A stretch of 64,000 nucleotides of DNA from a virus. Where the stretch lies: the IMG/VR virus record IMGVR_UViG_3300029309_000006, positions 31,753 through 95,752 of that record; one strand, written 5' to 3'. Both the position numbers and the translations under genes were made by a program. The notes below the pieces were generated by a model, which worked only from the letters and a program-made list of their open reading frames with translations, did not search any database and had not been told where the DNA came from. Shown here piece after piece: positions 53,927 to 62,900 of the stretch (position 1 is its first letter; each line of letters starts with the position of its first letter).

Positions 53927-54365
53927 TTTTATTACAAATTTTTCGTTTATCAATAATATAATATCGCCAGTAACCGTGTATAGCATTTTGGCGTTTATGT
54001 TCTTCCGGCATACACTGCGGAGGTTGTTTAAATTTTTTGGTCGGCATACCAGATGGTGGTCTGAGTAATGGTTCAGCACATTTAGTTATAGATAAATGAT
54101 GCTTTCCATAACGTTTAGTATACTCATCGCCTAAAGCTAGCATATGTAAGTATAACCAGTAGTAATGATGAGTATTCTCACGCACCCATATTGTAGACGG
54201 ATGGTTTAAATGCGCCTGTTTATAAGGTACATTATGACCGTTGTCATACGCATGGTGTGCTGTACACAACATCTGGGCCGACTCTAATATCATTTTTACC
54301 TTGTGCTTGTCATATACATAACTTGCAGCAAGATAAGGGTCTTCATGTAAATAAAATATATTCAT
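53847..54365 (-). CDS. Conserved phage protein of the DEDPYLAAxY type
   Basis: 172 residues starting MNIFYLHEDPYLAASYVYDKH, with VKMILESAQMLCTAHHAYD, HPSTIWVRENTHHYYWLY and a C-terminal YWRYYIIDKRK. This conserved family is widespread in tailed phages and is sometimes annotated as a DNA-repair glycosylase; I cannot confirm that. The abundance of His, Tyr and Trp suggests a ligand- or metal-binding fold. It is next to DNA ligase. Confidence 0.6.
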   Translation of the reverse strand: MNIFYLHEDPYLAASYVYDKHKVKMILESAQMLCTAHHAYDNGHNVPYKQAHLNHPSTIWVRENTHHYYWLYLHMLALGDEYTKRYGKHHLSITKCAEPLLRPPSGMPTKKFKQPPQCMPEEHKRQNAIHGYWRYYIIDKRKICNKNETPYEFNTVPIDVLDRYYNGICGTG

Positions 54366-55198
54366 TATTCGTAATTTCTAATACATTTAAACAATGGGTG
54401 TCTGTAACTACCTGCATTTGTTCTTTGAAAATAAGTAAACGTAGCTCGTTGACCCATATATTTATTAATGTTTTTAAGCATATTAGCTAGATCTTTGTAG
54501 TTGTAACCTTTACCAGGTGGACAACCAAACTTGTTACCGTCGTCGTCTTGCATTAAGAACTTACCGAGAGTACCTAGACGTTTACCTTTACCTAGTTCAT
54601 AACCAACTATTGTAGCTTCAGAATCAGAAAAGTCTTTAAACTTCATAAGATCATAAGATCTACCGTGTTTGTATAAACCATCTAGCCTTATAATAGAACC
54701 TTCATAACCTTTTTTTAAGTTTATATTATGTAATGCTCTAGCTTCGTCGTAAAATCTAACTTTATTTGTTTTAACATATTTTATATAAGTACCATATATA
54801 TCAGAACAAGCTAGTTGATCTTGTCTTGTACCATAAGAGTCATACATTACTCCATCGAAGTAATCATAACAATGAAATTGTACAAGATGTTGAGCATCTA
54901 TTCTATCAGTATCAGTAGGCTTTTGCTTACGAACTAATGATATAATTTTTTCAAAGTCATTTTTAAGTTTGTGATTATATAATTCACCATCTAATATAAC
55001 GTCAGGTTGTTGATCGAAAAATGGTTTAAGAGCCATTTCAATATGTCTTAAGTTCATAAATTGTTTACCGGAACGAGAATACGCGCCATTTTTAGTAAAC
55101 AGACAGCGAACGCCATCTAATTTAGGTTGTATGTATACAGGTTGAGACCAGTCTACACGGCTATCGTCATACTTGTGAGCTAACATTGGTTTATTCAT
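54365..55198 (-). CDS. ATP-dependent DNA ligase
   Basis: 277 residues with nucleotidyltransferase motifs in order: motif I QPKLDGVR with nucleophile Lys26, motif III HCYDYFDG, motif IV EGSIIRLDG, and motif V DLMKFKDF. A short OB-type C-terminal domain follows. It is similar in size to T7 ligase (~359) but shorter. It seals nicks after replication and recombination. Its stop touches the next gene. Confidence 0.9.
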   Translation of the reverse strand: MNKPMLAHKYDDSRVDWSQPVYIQPKLDGVRCLFTKNGAYSRSGKQFMNLRHIEMALKPFFDQQPDVILDGELYNHKLKNDFEKIISLVRKQKPTDTDRIDAQHLVQFHCYDYFDGVMYDSYGTRQDQLACSDIYGTYIKYVKTNKVRFYDEARALHNINLKKGYEGSIIRLDGLYKHGRSYDLMKFKDFSDSEATIVGYELGKGKRLGTLGKFLMQDDDGNKFGCPPGKGYNYKDLANMLKNINKYMGQRATFTYFQRTNAGSYRHPLFKCIRNYE

Positions 55199-55430
55199 TT
55201 TCTAATCTTTTTTCTATTCGTTTAATTTTTTTTAATATTATAGCAGCTTTACGATACTCTTCTTGATCTTCGAGCATTAGTAATACTGTATTTAATCTTG
55301 CTAGTTCAGATATTAATATTTCTTCTTGATTAGCAAGAAAGTTTAAAGGACTAATGTCACCGTATTTTTCTATTATTCTAGCTATTACTAAATCTACTAG
55401 CTTGTCTATACGCGGGTCTTTTTCTCTCAT
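55191..55430 (-). CDS. Small helical protein
   Basis: The 79-residue charged helical protein (DKLVDLVIARIIEKYG, VLLMLEDQEEYRKAAIILKK) overlaps the ligase start by 8 bases. It is coiled-coil-like. No family is recognised. Confidence 0.5.
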   Translation of the reverse strand: MREKDPRIDKLVDLVIARIIEKYGDISPLNFLANQEEILISELARLNTVLLMLEDQEEYRKAAIILKKIKRIEKRLENE

Positions 55431-55582
55431 AAATATTCATTTAGTTTTTTAGGATTTTGTAAGAAGTATTTAATTTCCCATTGTTTATCTTCTAGCTCTT
55501 CAATCCTAACTAATAATTCTTTAAGTGTATAAGACTCACCATCTCTGTGAGATTTAACTTTTATTTCATTTATATTATCCAT
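55427..55582 (-). CDS. Small coiled-coil protein (51 aa)
   Basis: The frame runs MDNINEIKVKSHRDGESYTL ... FLQNPKKLNEYL and its stop overlaps the next start (ATGA). Helical, with heptads in LLVRIEELEDKQW. The gene is preceded by a copy of the early three-block motif. Function unknown. Confidence 0.55.
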   Translation of the reverse strand: MDNINEIKVKSHRDGESYTLKELLVRIEELEDKQWEIKYFLQNPKKLNEYL

Positions 55583-55606
55583 TTGTTATCGTATTTAGTC
55601 TGTATA
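55572..55606 (-). promoter_or_regulatory. Early three-block motif, copy F
   Basis: TATACAGAC, AATACGA, GATAATAT with 23-base spacing. The first block holds the end of the gene at 55595 and the last block falls inside the first codons of the gene at 55427-55582. Confidence 0.65.
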
Positions 55607-56071
55607 ACTTTGTGTACTTCTTAAACCGCTATATTCACATCTAGTTTCACCTTTAGCAAAATCAGTATAATCCATATCATCTTTATATCTTTGAATTACT
55701 TTATAAGGTTCTAATACAAATACATTTCTATTTCTGTAATTATCCCAACAGCTAATCCATATATCAGGTTTACCTGTCCATATAATATAAGCATAATCAT
55801 GTTCAATATTTTTTATATTTGAATATAAGTAGCAACTGTCATAGTACATATCACGCACTAACTTTGCTGCCAATGCACTACCATCTTGTCTAGCATTAAC
55901 TTTACACCAGTTTGCTAACTGTACACCTTGCCACTGTGGATAACCATCATGATGTAAATACATATTTACATAGCTTTTGTCACTTACACATCTGGGTTCT
56001 GCAGCAAAACCTAACTGGTTTTTTTCTGCATATTTTCGGTCTACGACCATTGTTATGTTTCTTGTTGCCAT
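55595..56071 (-). CDS. Conserved phage protein, HHDGYPxWxG type
   Basis: 158 residues, Tyr/Trp/Asp-rich, with NMYLHHDGYPQWQGVQLANW and DYAYIIWTGKPDIWISCW. A similar HxDGYP pattern occurs in other phage proteins of unknown role. Soluble, no catalytic motif. Its last codons overlap the early motif copy at 55572-55606. Confidence 0.55.
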   Translation of the reverse strand: MATRNITMVVDRKYAEKNQLGFAAEPRCVSDKSYVNMYLHHDGYPQWQGVQLANWCKVNARQDGSALAAKLVRDMYYDSCYLYSNIKNIEHDYAYIIWTGKPDIWISCWDNYRNRNVFVLEPYKVIQRYKDDMDYTDFAKGETRCEYSGLRSTQSYTD

Positions 56072-56072
56072 T

Positions 56073-56303
56073 TTAAAAATATTTAGTAAATCCGTTATCT
56101 GTCTCTATCAGTTTAGCTATGTAATTCCATATCTTTAATTCTTTTTTAGCTCTATCAAGAACACCTTGATGTTGTTCTATTGTTATGAAAGGCGACAGTG
56201 TGCCTGTTTTTAATTCTTGCTTTAATCTGCTAATGTCATTATTGCACGACATTATATTAGCAAAAGCTTTATCGTGTGCGCTGTTTTTTATTTCTGTTTC
56301 CAT
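56073..56303 (-). CDS. Small helical protein
   Basis: The 76-residue soluble protein (DISRLKQELKTGTLSPFITI) is followed after one base by the next gene. Typical of small early phage proteins. No family is recognised. Confidence 0.5.
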   Translation of the reverse strand: METEIKNSAHDKAFANIMSCNNDISRLKQELKTGTLSPFITIEQHQGVLDRAKKELKIWNYIAKLIETDNGFTKYF

Positions 56304-56304
56304 A

Positions 56305-56562
56305 TTAATCTATTAAATAAGCATTACCGTATAGTACTTCACTAGCTGACATATTGTTTATATGATGCGCACCGCCTGGCCATGTGCTTATATTACAATA
56401 AATGTTAACTTTTTGAACATCATCTACTTTAAGATCAGACCATGAAGTTTTAGACATAAGAGTATATTTAAGTCTTTTAGCACTTGAATAATCTTTAGCA
56501 GATTTGTTTAATATTTTTTTAAGTTCTGGCTTTAGCCTTTCGTAAACTGTTTTTATTTTCAT
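56305..56562 (-). CDS. Small early protein
   Basis: The 85-residue protein contains RLKPELKKILNKSAKDYSSA and a C-terminal STWPGGAHHINNMSASEVLY. It is preceded by an early motif copy and the TAATAATAATATG leader. Function unknown. Confidence 0.5.
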   Translation of the reverse strand: MKIKTVYERLKPELKKILNKSAKDYSSAKRLKYTLMSKTSWSDLKVDDVQKVNIYCNISTWPGGAHHINNMSASEVLYGNAYLID

Positions 56563-56566
56563 ATTA

Positions 56567-56602
56567 TTATTATCTTATAATTATTGTATTAAGTCTGTAA
56601 TT
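56567..56602 (-). promoter_or_regulatory. Early three-block motif, copy E, adjoining the tmRNA-like RNA
   Basis: ATTACAGAC, AATACAA, GATAATAA with 24-base spacing. It begins directly after the tRNA-like 3' end and leads into the gene at 56305-56562. Confidence 0.72.
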
Positions 56603-56924
56603 AGTGGACGTGGCAGGAATCGAACCTGCGTCCAAGTTAGTGTGACGCAATATGTAATACACTTCCGTACGCTCGCTTATATCCGTCGATAGTCGGCACC
56701 ACATACATATATTGTCTCCTATTTCTTGTCTACCCTATTTCACGCCCTTATGAGAGGTAGAAGTTGTGGACTGGTAGTTAACTAGTATTGTCATTTATCC
56801 ACACTTTCTGTTTTGTAAGCACTAGCTCAATCGCCCGACATCTTACTAACGTGACCAGTATGCCGCCACCTCTCTGTCAGCTATTCACTTATGTAGTGGA
56901 CTTACGCAATTTAAATGCCACCCT
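56603..56924 (-). ncRNA. tmRNA-like structured RNA with a tRNA T arm
   Basis: No open frame fills this stretch of 346 bases. Read on the minus strand, its 3' end has GGAC before a perfect T arm (stem GCAGG/CCTGC, loop TTCGATT, 56614-56630) and then CACGTCC-A, as in tmRNA. A unique perfect 7-bp partner for that acceptor strand, GGGCGTG, lies at 56742-56748, followed by AGGGTAGAC resembling the tmRNA D-loop. Upstream, nested helices pair 56869-56875 with 56753-56759, 56855-56860 with 56771-56776, and 56843-56847 with 56816-56820. No convincing tag peptide ending in Ala-Ala is found and the 5' end is unclear. CCA is not encoded. Confidence 0.5.
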
Positions 56925-56948
56925 AATTAAGCTACTCGTCTGACTCTG

Positions 56949-57137
56949 TTACTTTCTACGCCAAGATTTGTGAACTGCTTCACTTAGTTCTTGACTTACT
57001 ATTTGTACTTCTAAAACCTGTTTATTTGCTATGATAGGTATATAACTGTATTGTTTAGTTGTGCTACATTTTACACAGGTTCTATAACCTAGTTTTATTC
57101 TACCATCAGGTATTATATTGTTACATTTACATCTCAT
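56949..57137 (-). CDS. Small zinc-ribbon-like protein
   Basis: Start chosen at ATG 57137 (MRCKCNNIIPDG), 62 residues; it follows the early motif copy at 57142-57176. CxC near the start and CVKC later make a plausible four-Cys zinc site. The remaining part is beta then helical. Small phage zinc ribbons often inhibit or redirect host polymerase, but nothing proves that here. Confidence 0.6.
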   Translation of the reverse strand: MRCKCNNIIPDGRIKLGYRTCVKCSTTKQYSYIPIIANKQVLEVQIVSQELSEAVHKSWRRK

Positions 57138-57141
57138 ATAT

Positions 57142-57176
57142 ATATTATCGATTCTTATTTGTATTTTGTCTGTAAA
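57142..57176 (-). promoter_or_regulatory. Early three-block motif, copy D
   Basis: TTTACAGAC, AATACAA, GATAATAT with 23-base spacing. It lies within the last codons of the gene at 57145 and immediately before the zinc-ribbon gene. Confidence 0.75.
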
Positions 57177-57339
57177 GTATTTCAATTGCTTTATCCATTA
57201 CGTGACTGTGTAATGCGTTGTAGTTATCGCCTTCAACTGGTTGATCTGCTATCTGCCACTCTACTGAGTCATACATTATTTCTTTTACGTGATCTGCTAC
57301 ACCTTGTGCTATTAGATCTATTTCCTTCATTTTACTCAT
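57145..57339 (-). CDS. Small early protein
   Basis: The 64-residue helical protein contains IDLIAQGVADHVKEIM. Its last ten residues (LYRQNTNKNR) are encoded by the early motif copy that precedes the next gene. Function unknown. Confidence 0.5.
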   Translation of the reverse strand: MSKMKEIDLIAQGVADHVKEIMYDSVEWQIADQPVEGDNYNALHSHVMDKAIEILYRQNTNKNR

Positions 57340-57523
57340 AACTTTTATCTATTTCTAATCCTAATTCGTTTGCTACATAGTTTATATGTGTTTGAGTTGT
57401 TACACTCCACCAACCATGCTGTATTAGCTTGTCTTGGTGTATCGTTGCGACTTTAGTACTATATGAGTATATATCATCGCCAATTTGTCTTAAATTTACT
57501 TTATATTTATCAAATGTTCTCAT
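57332..57523 (-). CDS. Small conserved early protein
   Basis: The 63-residue protein contains IYSYSTKVATIHQDKLIQHG and WSVTTQTHINYVANELGL, a short pattern common in marine phages. Function unknown. It overlaps both neighbours. Confidence 0.55.
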   Translation of the reverse strand: MRTFDKYKVNLRQIGDDIYSYSTKVATIHQDKLIQHGWWSVTTQTHINYVANELGLEIDKSYE

Positions 57524-57638
57524 TATCTTTATATTTTTCGTATTCTTTTTGTGTTACCCACTTATCTATGTCTGATATAAATACCATTCCATCTCTAAAT
57601 ATTAATCCGTTAAAATTGCCTTCTTGTAAAAATCTCAT
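57510..57638 (-). CDS. Small early protein (42 aa)
   Basis: The frame MRFLQEGNFNGLIFRDGMVF ... EYEKYKDNENI overlaps the next gene by 14 bases. Beta then helix; no family is recognised. The tight packing supports it as a gene. Confidence 0.45.
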   Translation of the reverse strand: MRFLQEGNFNGLIFRDGMVFISDIDKWVTQKEYEKYKDNENI

Positions 57639-57865
57639 AGTTTCATTGTTTTTAAGTCATATTTCTCGTCATATCCTCGCCACATTTTATTGTATGTGAA
57701 CTTTTTAAACTTAGCAAATGTTGCTTTTTGAGATACTTTGTACCTTGTGTTACCCATACCTTTACACTCACCGTATATTTTTGCTACCTCATAATGCTGG
57801 TGAGCTTGTTTTTTCCTTTTATTTGCTACATACTCTAGCAATTCTTTCATATTATTTACTTTCAT
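57635..57865 (-). CDS. Small basic early protein
   Basis: The 76-residue Lys-rich protein (LEYVANKRKKQAHQHYEVAK, FAKFKKFTYNKMWRG) is coupled to the upstream gene by an ATGA overlap. Possible nucleic-acid binder; function unknown. Confidence 0.5.
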   Translation of the reverse strand: MKVNNMKELLEYVANKRKKQAHQHYEVAKIYGECKGMGNTRYKVSQKATFAKFKKFTYNKMWRGYDEKYDLKTMKL

Positions 57866-58092
57866 AAGTCAAATAGTCTTAATATTGATTCACCTAACTT
57901 TAAATCTTCATACTTTAGGTCATCACCGTATTCACATAAGAAATCATCTAGTGATACAATACTTAAACCTCCGTATTTTATATTCATTGAGATTACATAG
58001 TTTTTAGCAATTTCTTGGTATATATCTTCAGTGTTTACTAAAGAATCTTCAAATCTTTTTAATTGTTCTTTATTCATATTACTACATTTCAT
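57862..58092 (-). CDS. Small acidic early protein
   Basis: The 76-residue acidic protein (FEDSLVNTEDIYQEIAKNYV) is preceded by an early motif copy at 58099-58133. The start may be the second Met (MNKEQ). Function unknown. Confidence 0.5.
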   Translation of the reverse strand: MKCSNMNKEQLKRFEDSLVNTEDIYQEIAKNYVISMNIKYGGLSIVSLDDFLCEYGDDLKYEDLKLGESILRLFDL

Positions 58093-58098
58093 ATATTA

Positions 58099-58133
58099 TT
58101 ATTATCTTACTTTTGTTGTATTTTGTCTGTATT
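58099..58133 (-). promoter_or_regulatory. Early three-block motif, copy C
   Basis: AATACAGAC, AATACAA, GATAATAA with 23-base spacing, just before the gene at 57862-58092. Confidence 0.75.
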
Positions 58134-58428
58134 AATCTGCATGTAAAGTACCATACTTTTCCATAAATTCTTGCTCTGCTTTATCATACATCGCTTGATC
58201 TTTAAGTTTCTGTGTTTTATTATCTATATAGTCATCTATTTTATAACACATTTCAGTAATATTTTGTGCACCAAATGACACTGTGTTTAAACCTTTTAGT
58301 AATGTAGTATCATTACACTGATAACCGTTTGCTTGTTTACCATCGTAAGTAATCCACTCTTTGTAGTAGAATTTTATACCTCTGTAGTCGATAGTGTTCT
58401 CGTCGATTGGATTTATTTTGTTTTTCAT
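58132..58428 (-). CDS. Hypothetical early protein
   Basis: The 98-residue soluble protein (IKFYYKEWITYDGKQANGYQ, KDQAMYDKAEQEFMEKYG) is preceded by an early motif copy and the TAATAATAATATG leader. No family is recognised. Confidence 0.5.
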   Translation of the reverse strand: MKNKINPIDENTIDYRGIKFYYKEWITYDGKQANGYQCNDTTLLKGLNTVSFGAQNITEMCYKIDDYIDNKTQKLKDQAMYDKAEQEFMEKYGTLHAD

Positions 58429-58432
58429 ATTA

Positions 58433-58467
58433 TTATTATCTTTACTTATTTGTATTTAGTTTGTAAA
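58433..58467 (-). promoter_or_regulatory. Early three-block motif, copy B
   Basis: TTTACAAAC, AATACAA, GATAATAA with the same 23-base spacing. It leads directly into the start codon of the gene at 58132-58428 (TAATAATAATATG). Confidence 0.75.
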
Positions 58468-58624
58468 TTATGTACATTAGCGCAAGAGTGTTTACAATTC
58501 CGAGTGCTAATGGTAGAATATCTTGTGCTATATTATGCCAGTAAAGTTCATGGTGATGTACTGCATCGATTGCTTCTTGTATTTTTAATTTAAGTTGTAT
58601 TTCTTCCATAGTAAATGTTTCCAT
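58442..58624 (-). CDS. Small membrane early protein
   Basis: The 60-residue protein has an amphipathic N-terminal helix rich in Glu and His (IDAVHHHELYWHNI) and a C-terminal membrane helix (ILPLALGIVNTLALMYIIY). It could act at the host membrane early in infection. Its end abuts an early motif copy. Confidence 0.5.
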   Translation of the reverse strand: METFTMEEIQLKLKIQEAIDAVHHHELYWHNIAQDILPLALGIVNTLALMYIIYKLNTNK

Positions 58625-58709
58625 ATTGTAGGTGTATATTAGTTTATGTGTTTTAAAGTGTTTAAAGGTACTGCGCGAATGAGCGCAATATGAAATAAAA
58701 AGTTAGTTA

Positions 58710-58937
58710 TTACACCAACTCTTTATCTCGTAATATTACTGGTATGTTATTAGTAGCAGTATATGACTTGTATTTTAAGAAACACGCCATGTTTTCTAGT
58801 GTATTCTTCATAATGTTATACGCTTTGTCATGATTATATACATGTTTGATACCTTTTTTATTTGTAAATTCTATTGTTATATTTTTACCGATTAGTGATT
58901 TTCTTATTACAAATCTTTTTGAAATTAAATTACTCAT
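58710..58937 (-). CDS. Small early protein, first gene of the minus-strand block
   Basis: The 75-residue basic protein (LISKRFVIRKSLIGKNITIE) is expected to be among the first genes expressed, since it lies next to the divergent intergenic region and behind the outermost motif copy. Function unknown. Between it and the next gene is a GC-rich hairpin, TGCGC/GCGCA, near 58671-58686. Confidence 0.5.
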   Translation of the reverse strand: MSNLISKRFVIRKSLIGKNITIEFTNKKGIKHVYNHDKAYNIMKNTLENMACFLKYKSYTATNNIPVILRDKELV

Positions 58938-59304
58938 ATTATTATTATTTTATTATTAGTTATACTTACATTTATATTATCTACATGTAATTGTATTATG
59001 TCTGTAAAAAAGTCAAAAGTTTTATATAAAATTTATAAAAAAAGGGCCCCGTAGTGTAAAAATAATTGATTTTTTGTAACTGGCTGATAGTCAAATAGTT
59101 ATGTACAGTACTTTAATTCCCTATAATCAACAGTAAAACTGTGACATTAGCTATTAATAGTATATAAGTAAGGGGCTTTTGTCACACTATTGTAAATATA
59201 CTTATTTTTACGTAAGTAAACCTTAGCAAAAACGTGTAATATTAACTAGCATAGCGCGCTTCACAAGAGTCCGCAAAAGAATAATGCAAAAATAAAAAGA
59301 AAAA
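58938..59304. other. Divergent intergenic region (367 bases), candidate control region/origin
   Basis: No gene is seen. It separates the minus-strand early genes from plus-strand fibre genes. It holds motif copy A, a palindrome TTACGTAA near 59208, a small inverted repeat ACAGT/ACTGT near 59130, a GGGCCCC run near 59044 and long A/T tracts. Promoters for both directions must lie here; an origin of replication is possible but not shown. Confidence 0.5.
58974..59008 (-). promoter_or_regulatory. Early three-block motif, copy A
   Basis: On the minus strand TTTACAGAC, then AATACAA, then GATAATAT, with 23 bases between TTTACA and TAATAT. It is the outermost copy, upstream of the gene at 58710-58937. 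Confidence 0.75.
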
Positions 59305-59973
59305 ATGGCAATAATCTATTCCTACACTACATTAACACCTCAGTTCGGTGATAAGGTACTAGGTTCAAACTTAGTAGACGCTTCAGGAAACAAAGTATCT
59401 GGCAACCCAACAGTCCAATACACTTTCACTGACATAAAAACCTTAGTAGATCAACAATACACTGAACAATTATCATCTTCATCATCATTAGCATCACAAG
59501 CATCGGCACTAAATAGCTCATATAGCGTGCGTTTTGGAGCTCCAGCGGGCACAAATAGCAGCAATGTACAGTTATTGCAGGGTACAGGCACAATTAGTGA
59601 GGGTGATTTGTTTAAATTTAACACAACTGGGACATATCAGATAACACTTACATATTCTGTCGGTGTAACTCAGTCTTCAAGCAACATTCCACTGTTAGTT
59701 TTTAGAACTTTAAAGGATTCAACCACTCAACTTGGCCCAACTGTAGTATTTAACGAGCAATTACCTGCTGTAAACAAGCCTGTGCCACTTATTATACCAA
59801 TTACAGTGCAAATAACGCAAGGCGGAACTCAATTAAGCTTCCAAATGGCAAGAAGTGGTGTAAATGACGGTGGTTTAATAGATCTTTCTACGCAAGGAGG
59901 TATAAACGCAGGTATAACACCTTTAGTTACTCCAGTGAAAACTGCTCATATACAAATTTTAAAACTAATATAA
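59305..59973 (+). CDS. Short fibre/appendage protein sharing its N-terminus with the next gene
   Basis: 222 residues. The first ~50 (MAIIYSYTTLTPQFGDKVLG ... FTDIKTLV) match the start of the next protein, suggesting a common anchor to the virion. The rest is beta-rich with Ser/Thr runs and looks like a C1q/TNF-type jelly-roll (GTGTISEGDLFKFNTTGTYQ). Probably a receptor-binding or decorating appendage. Confidence 0.6.
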   Translation: MAIIYSYTTLTPQFGDKVLGSNLVDASGNKVSGNPTVQYTFTDIKTLVDQQYTEQLSSSSSLASQASALNSSYSVRFGAPAGTNSSNVQLLQGTGTISEGDLFKFNTTGTYQITLTYSVGVTQSSSNIPLLVFRTLKDSTTQLGPTVVFNEQLPAVNKPVPLIIPITVQITQGGTQLSFQMARSGVNDGGLIDLSTQGGINAGITPLVTPVKTAHIQILKLI

Positions 59974-59974
59974 C

Positions 59975-62900
59975 ATGGCAATAATATACTCATACCCTAC
60001 GGTTACGCCTACAGCTAATGATTTAGTGTTAGGTACCGATGTTGACCAGGCCGACAAACCCACAAAGAACTTTACAGTACAGAGTATTATTGATCTTGTT
60101 ACTGTATCTGGAAATGATCTTCAAGCTGTACTTGATAATGGTAATGTAGCTACTGGAAAAGACGTTAATATAACAAACAACGCATTTAGAGGCGGTTCCT
60201 TCGTAACATCATTAAACGCTTTGATAAGTGGAACTCAAGCTGCTGGCTTTTCTTTGGTTACATCAACAGATTTTGCAGGTAACTTAACAGGTGTAATAAA
60301 AAACGGATCTAGCATACAAAGTCTTGTAACTGGTGTAACTCAAAACCAAGGTGATAACAGTACTAAATTAGCAACTACCGCATATGTTGATAATAAGGTT
60401 GATCCATCAGTGCTTCAATACCTAGGTGATTCAACTGGGCCTTTTAGTTTAAACTTAATAAACGATGATTTTAAAATAGCAGGTACTAATAACCAAATAG
60501 AAACTACAGCAACAACAGTAGCTGGTAACGTAGGTACTATAACTTTAAAATTTCCTACAGCTGGTGTAGTTCTACCAAACGGTTCAACTGCTACAACACA
60601 AGCTGCTTCTGATAATACAACAAAAGTAGCTACAACTCAATTCGTGCATAACCACGGTGCAAATCAAGATTTAGATTTTGAAGGAGATACTGGTAGTGGT
60701 TCAGTATTACTAGACAGTCAAACACTCGACCTGGAAGGAACAGCTAATCAAATAACAACCCAGGCGAGCGGGCAAAAAGTTACTTTTAGTTTACCAAGCA
60801 GCGTTACTATAGCTGGAACTTATACAGGTGCTACATTTGCAGGTGATTTATTAGGTACGGTTAATACAGCTACAACAGGTGTAACTCAAAACGCCGGCGA
60901 TAATTCAACTAAAATTGCTACAACAGCTTATGTAGACACAGCGGCCGGTGCTAAAACGTTAGATTATGCTGGAGATGCAACAGGACCTTTTCCTTTAAAT
61001 TTATCAACTGATGATTTAGAGTTAAACGGAGATTCAAATATAACAGTTACCGCTGCTGCAGTAGCTGCTAACAAAGGTATTATAACTATTGATTTAAATA
61101 ATAATGTAGATATATCAGGCACAATGACAGCTGGTACATTTACAGATGGTACGTTTACAGGATCAAGCGGTACGTATACAGGTTATACAAGTATTACTTC
61201 TACTGCTTTTGTGGGAGCTTTAACCGGTAACGCAAGTACAGCAACAGCTTTACAAACATCAGGAGCTATAGCACTTACAGGTGATACCGTATCTACAGGT
61301 GGTCCATATACATATACTTCAGGTGGTGCTCTTAGCATAGCTACGACTATTGCTGATACCACAGTAACTGGTAAAGTATTAACAAACTTACCAACACCAA
61401 CTTCTTCGGCTATTGCTGCTTCTGATACTATACTAGCTGCAATGGCTAAATTACAAGGACAAATAACATCGACAACAGGTTTAGCTTATGAAGGAACTTG
61501 GGATGCTAGTGGAACTGGTGGTGGTAATCCTGATTTAACACAAGCTTCAAGAAAAGTAAATGGACATTTTTATATAGTATCTGTTGCTGGTAATGCAGAG
61601 CCAAACGGAGGGAGTGGTACTCAATTATCTCCTTGGGCTGTTGGTGACTGGTGTATATACGTTGCTAATGGTTCTGCTACAGATGAGTGGCAAAAATTAG
61701 ATCAATCAAACGAAGTATTAGGTTCTGGTACGGCTAATAAGCTTGCTAAATGGACAGCTACAAATACTTTAGGTACAGGACTTATAGAAGATAATGGTAC
61801 TACTGTAACTGTTGGTAACTCAGGTAATTTAGTTGTACAGGGAAATACAACGCTTGGTGATGCCGATACAGATACTACAACAGTAAAAGGTCCAGCTGAG
61901 TTTGAAGAAACATTAAGAGCTAACGTAGGTATAAGTTTAGGTAATAACAATTACGGTAATGCTGGCCAGGTATTAACATCAGGTGGTGGTGCTGCTTCAG
62001 TTAACACGTGGACTACACCAACAGTAGGTACAGTTACAAGTGTAACAGGTCTTTATGGTATAACCGTAGGAGGTACAAGTGCTGTTCCAACTGTAGCTAT
62101 TACAGAAGACGCTAATAACTTAATAAACCAAGCAACGGCAAAAGCTACTCCGGTAGGTAACGACTCTATATTAATAAATGATAGCGCAGCTACTAATGTT
62201 CTTAAAAAATCAACTATATCAAGTTTGCCTTTTGATGAATATACAAGTTGGACTTTAGCTGGTGATTCAGGATCTAGTCAAACTATAAGTTCTGGAAATA
62301 CAGCAACAATAGCTGGTGGAACAGGTATTAATACTGCTGCTAGCGCAACAGATACAGTAACAGTAAGTATAGATTACGCAGGTAACGATAATGCTATTGA
62401 AGCTGCTGCTGATGGTACAAGTATAACAATAGCTGGTACAGATAAACTATGGGTTAGCGATGCAACTGATAATACTATTAAACAAATAAATGCTAGTCAA
62501 ATAAAAACTTTTTCAGATCAAGATTTATCTAGTGTTTTAGCAGTTGGAAATACAACTGGTTCAACTAATATAGTTGTACAAAAAAGTATACAATTACCAA
62601 AAACAACTACAAATACTGGTACACCTACAGATCAAGGTGTTTTGTCTTTTGGTGGTAATTTTCAAAACGGTAATAGAATTTTTAATGATGCTTCTGGTGG
62701 AACTCTTAGAATTCAAGCTAGTAGTAATCTTAATATAGATGCACAAAACTTTTTATTCCAAAATACTAATGGAAGTTTATTAGCTGGGGGTGATACTGGT
62801 GTAAGATTATATTATCAAAATTCAGAAAAACTTACAACAACAACTTCAGGCGTTACTGTTACAGGAAATACGCTAACAAATTCAGCTGCAAGTTCTGACA

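Noticed and set aside
56603-56948. Group I intron as the explanation of the structured region
   Set aside because: A GACTATCGACGG stretch and an AATTGCG stretch resemble intron core elements, but no matching P7 partner (TAGTC) lies downstream, and the T arm is intact, so an intron is not supported.
58625-58690. Possible seventh motif copy before the gene at 58442
   Set aside because: TTTAAACAC and TAATAT occur on the minus strand but the spacing is 19 and the middle block is degenerate; kept out of the set.
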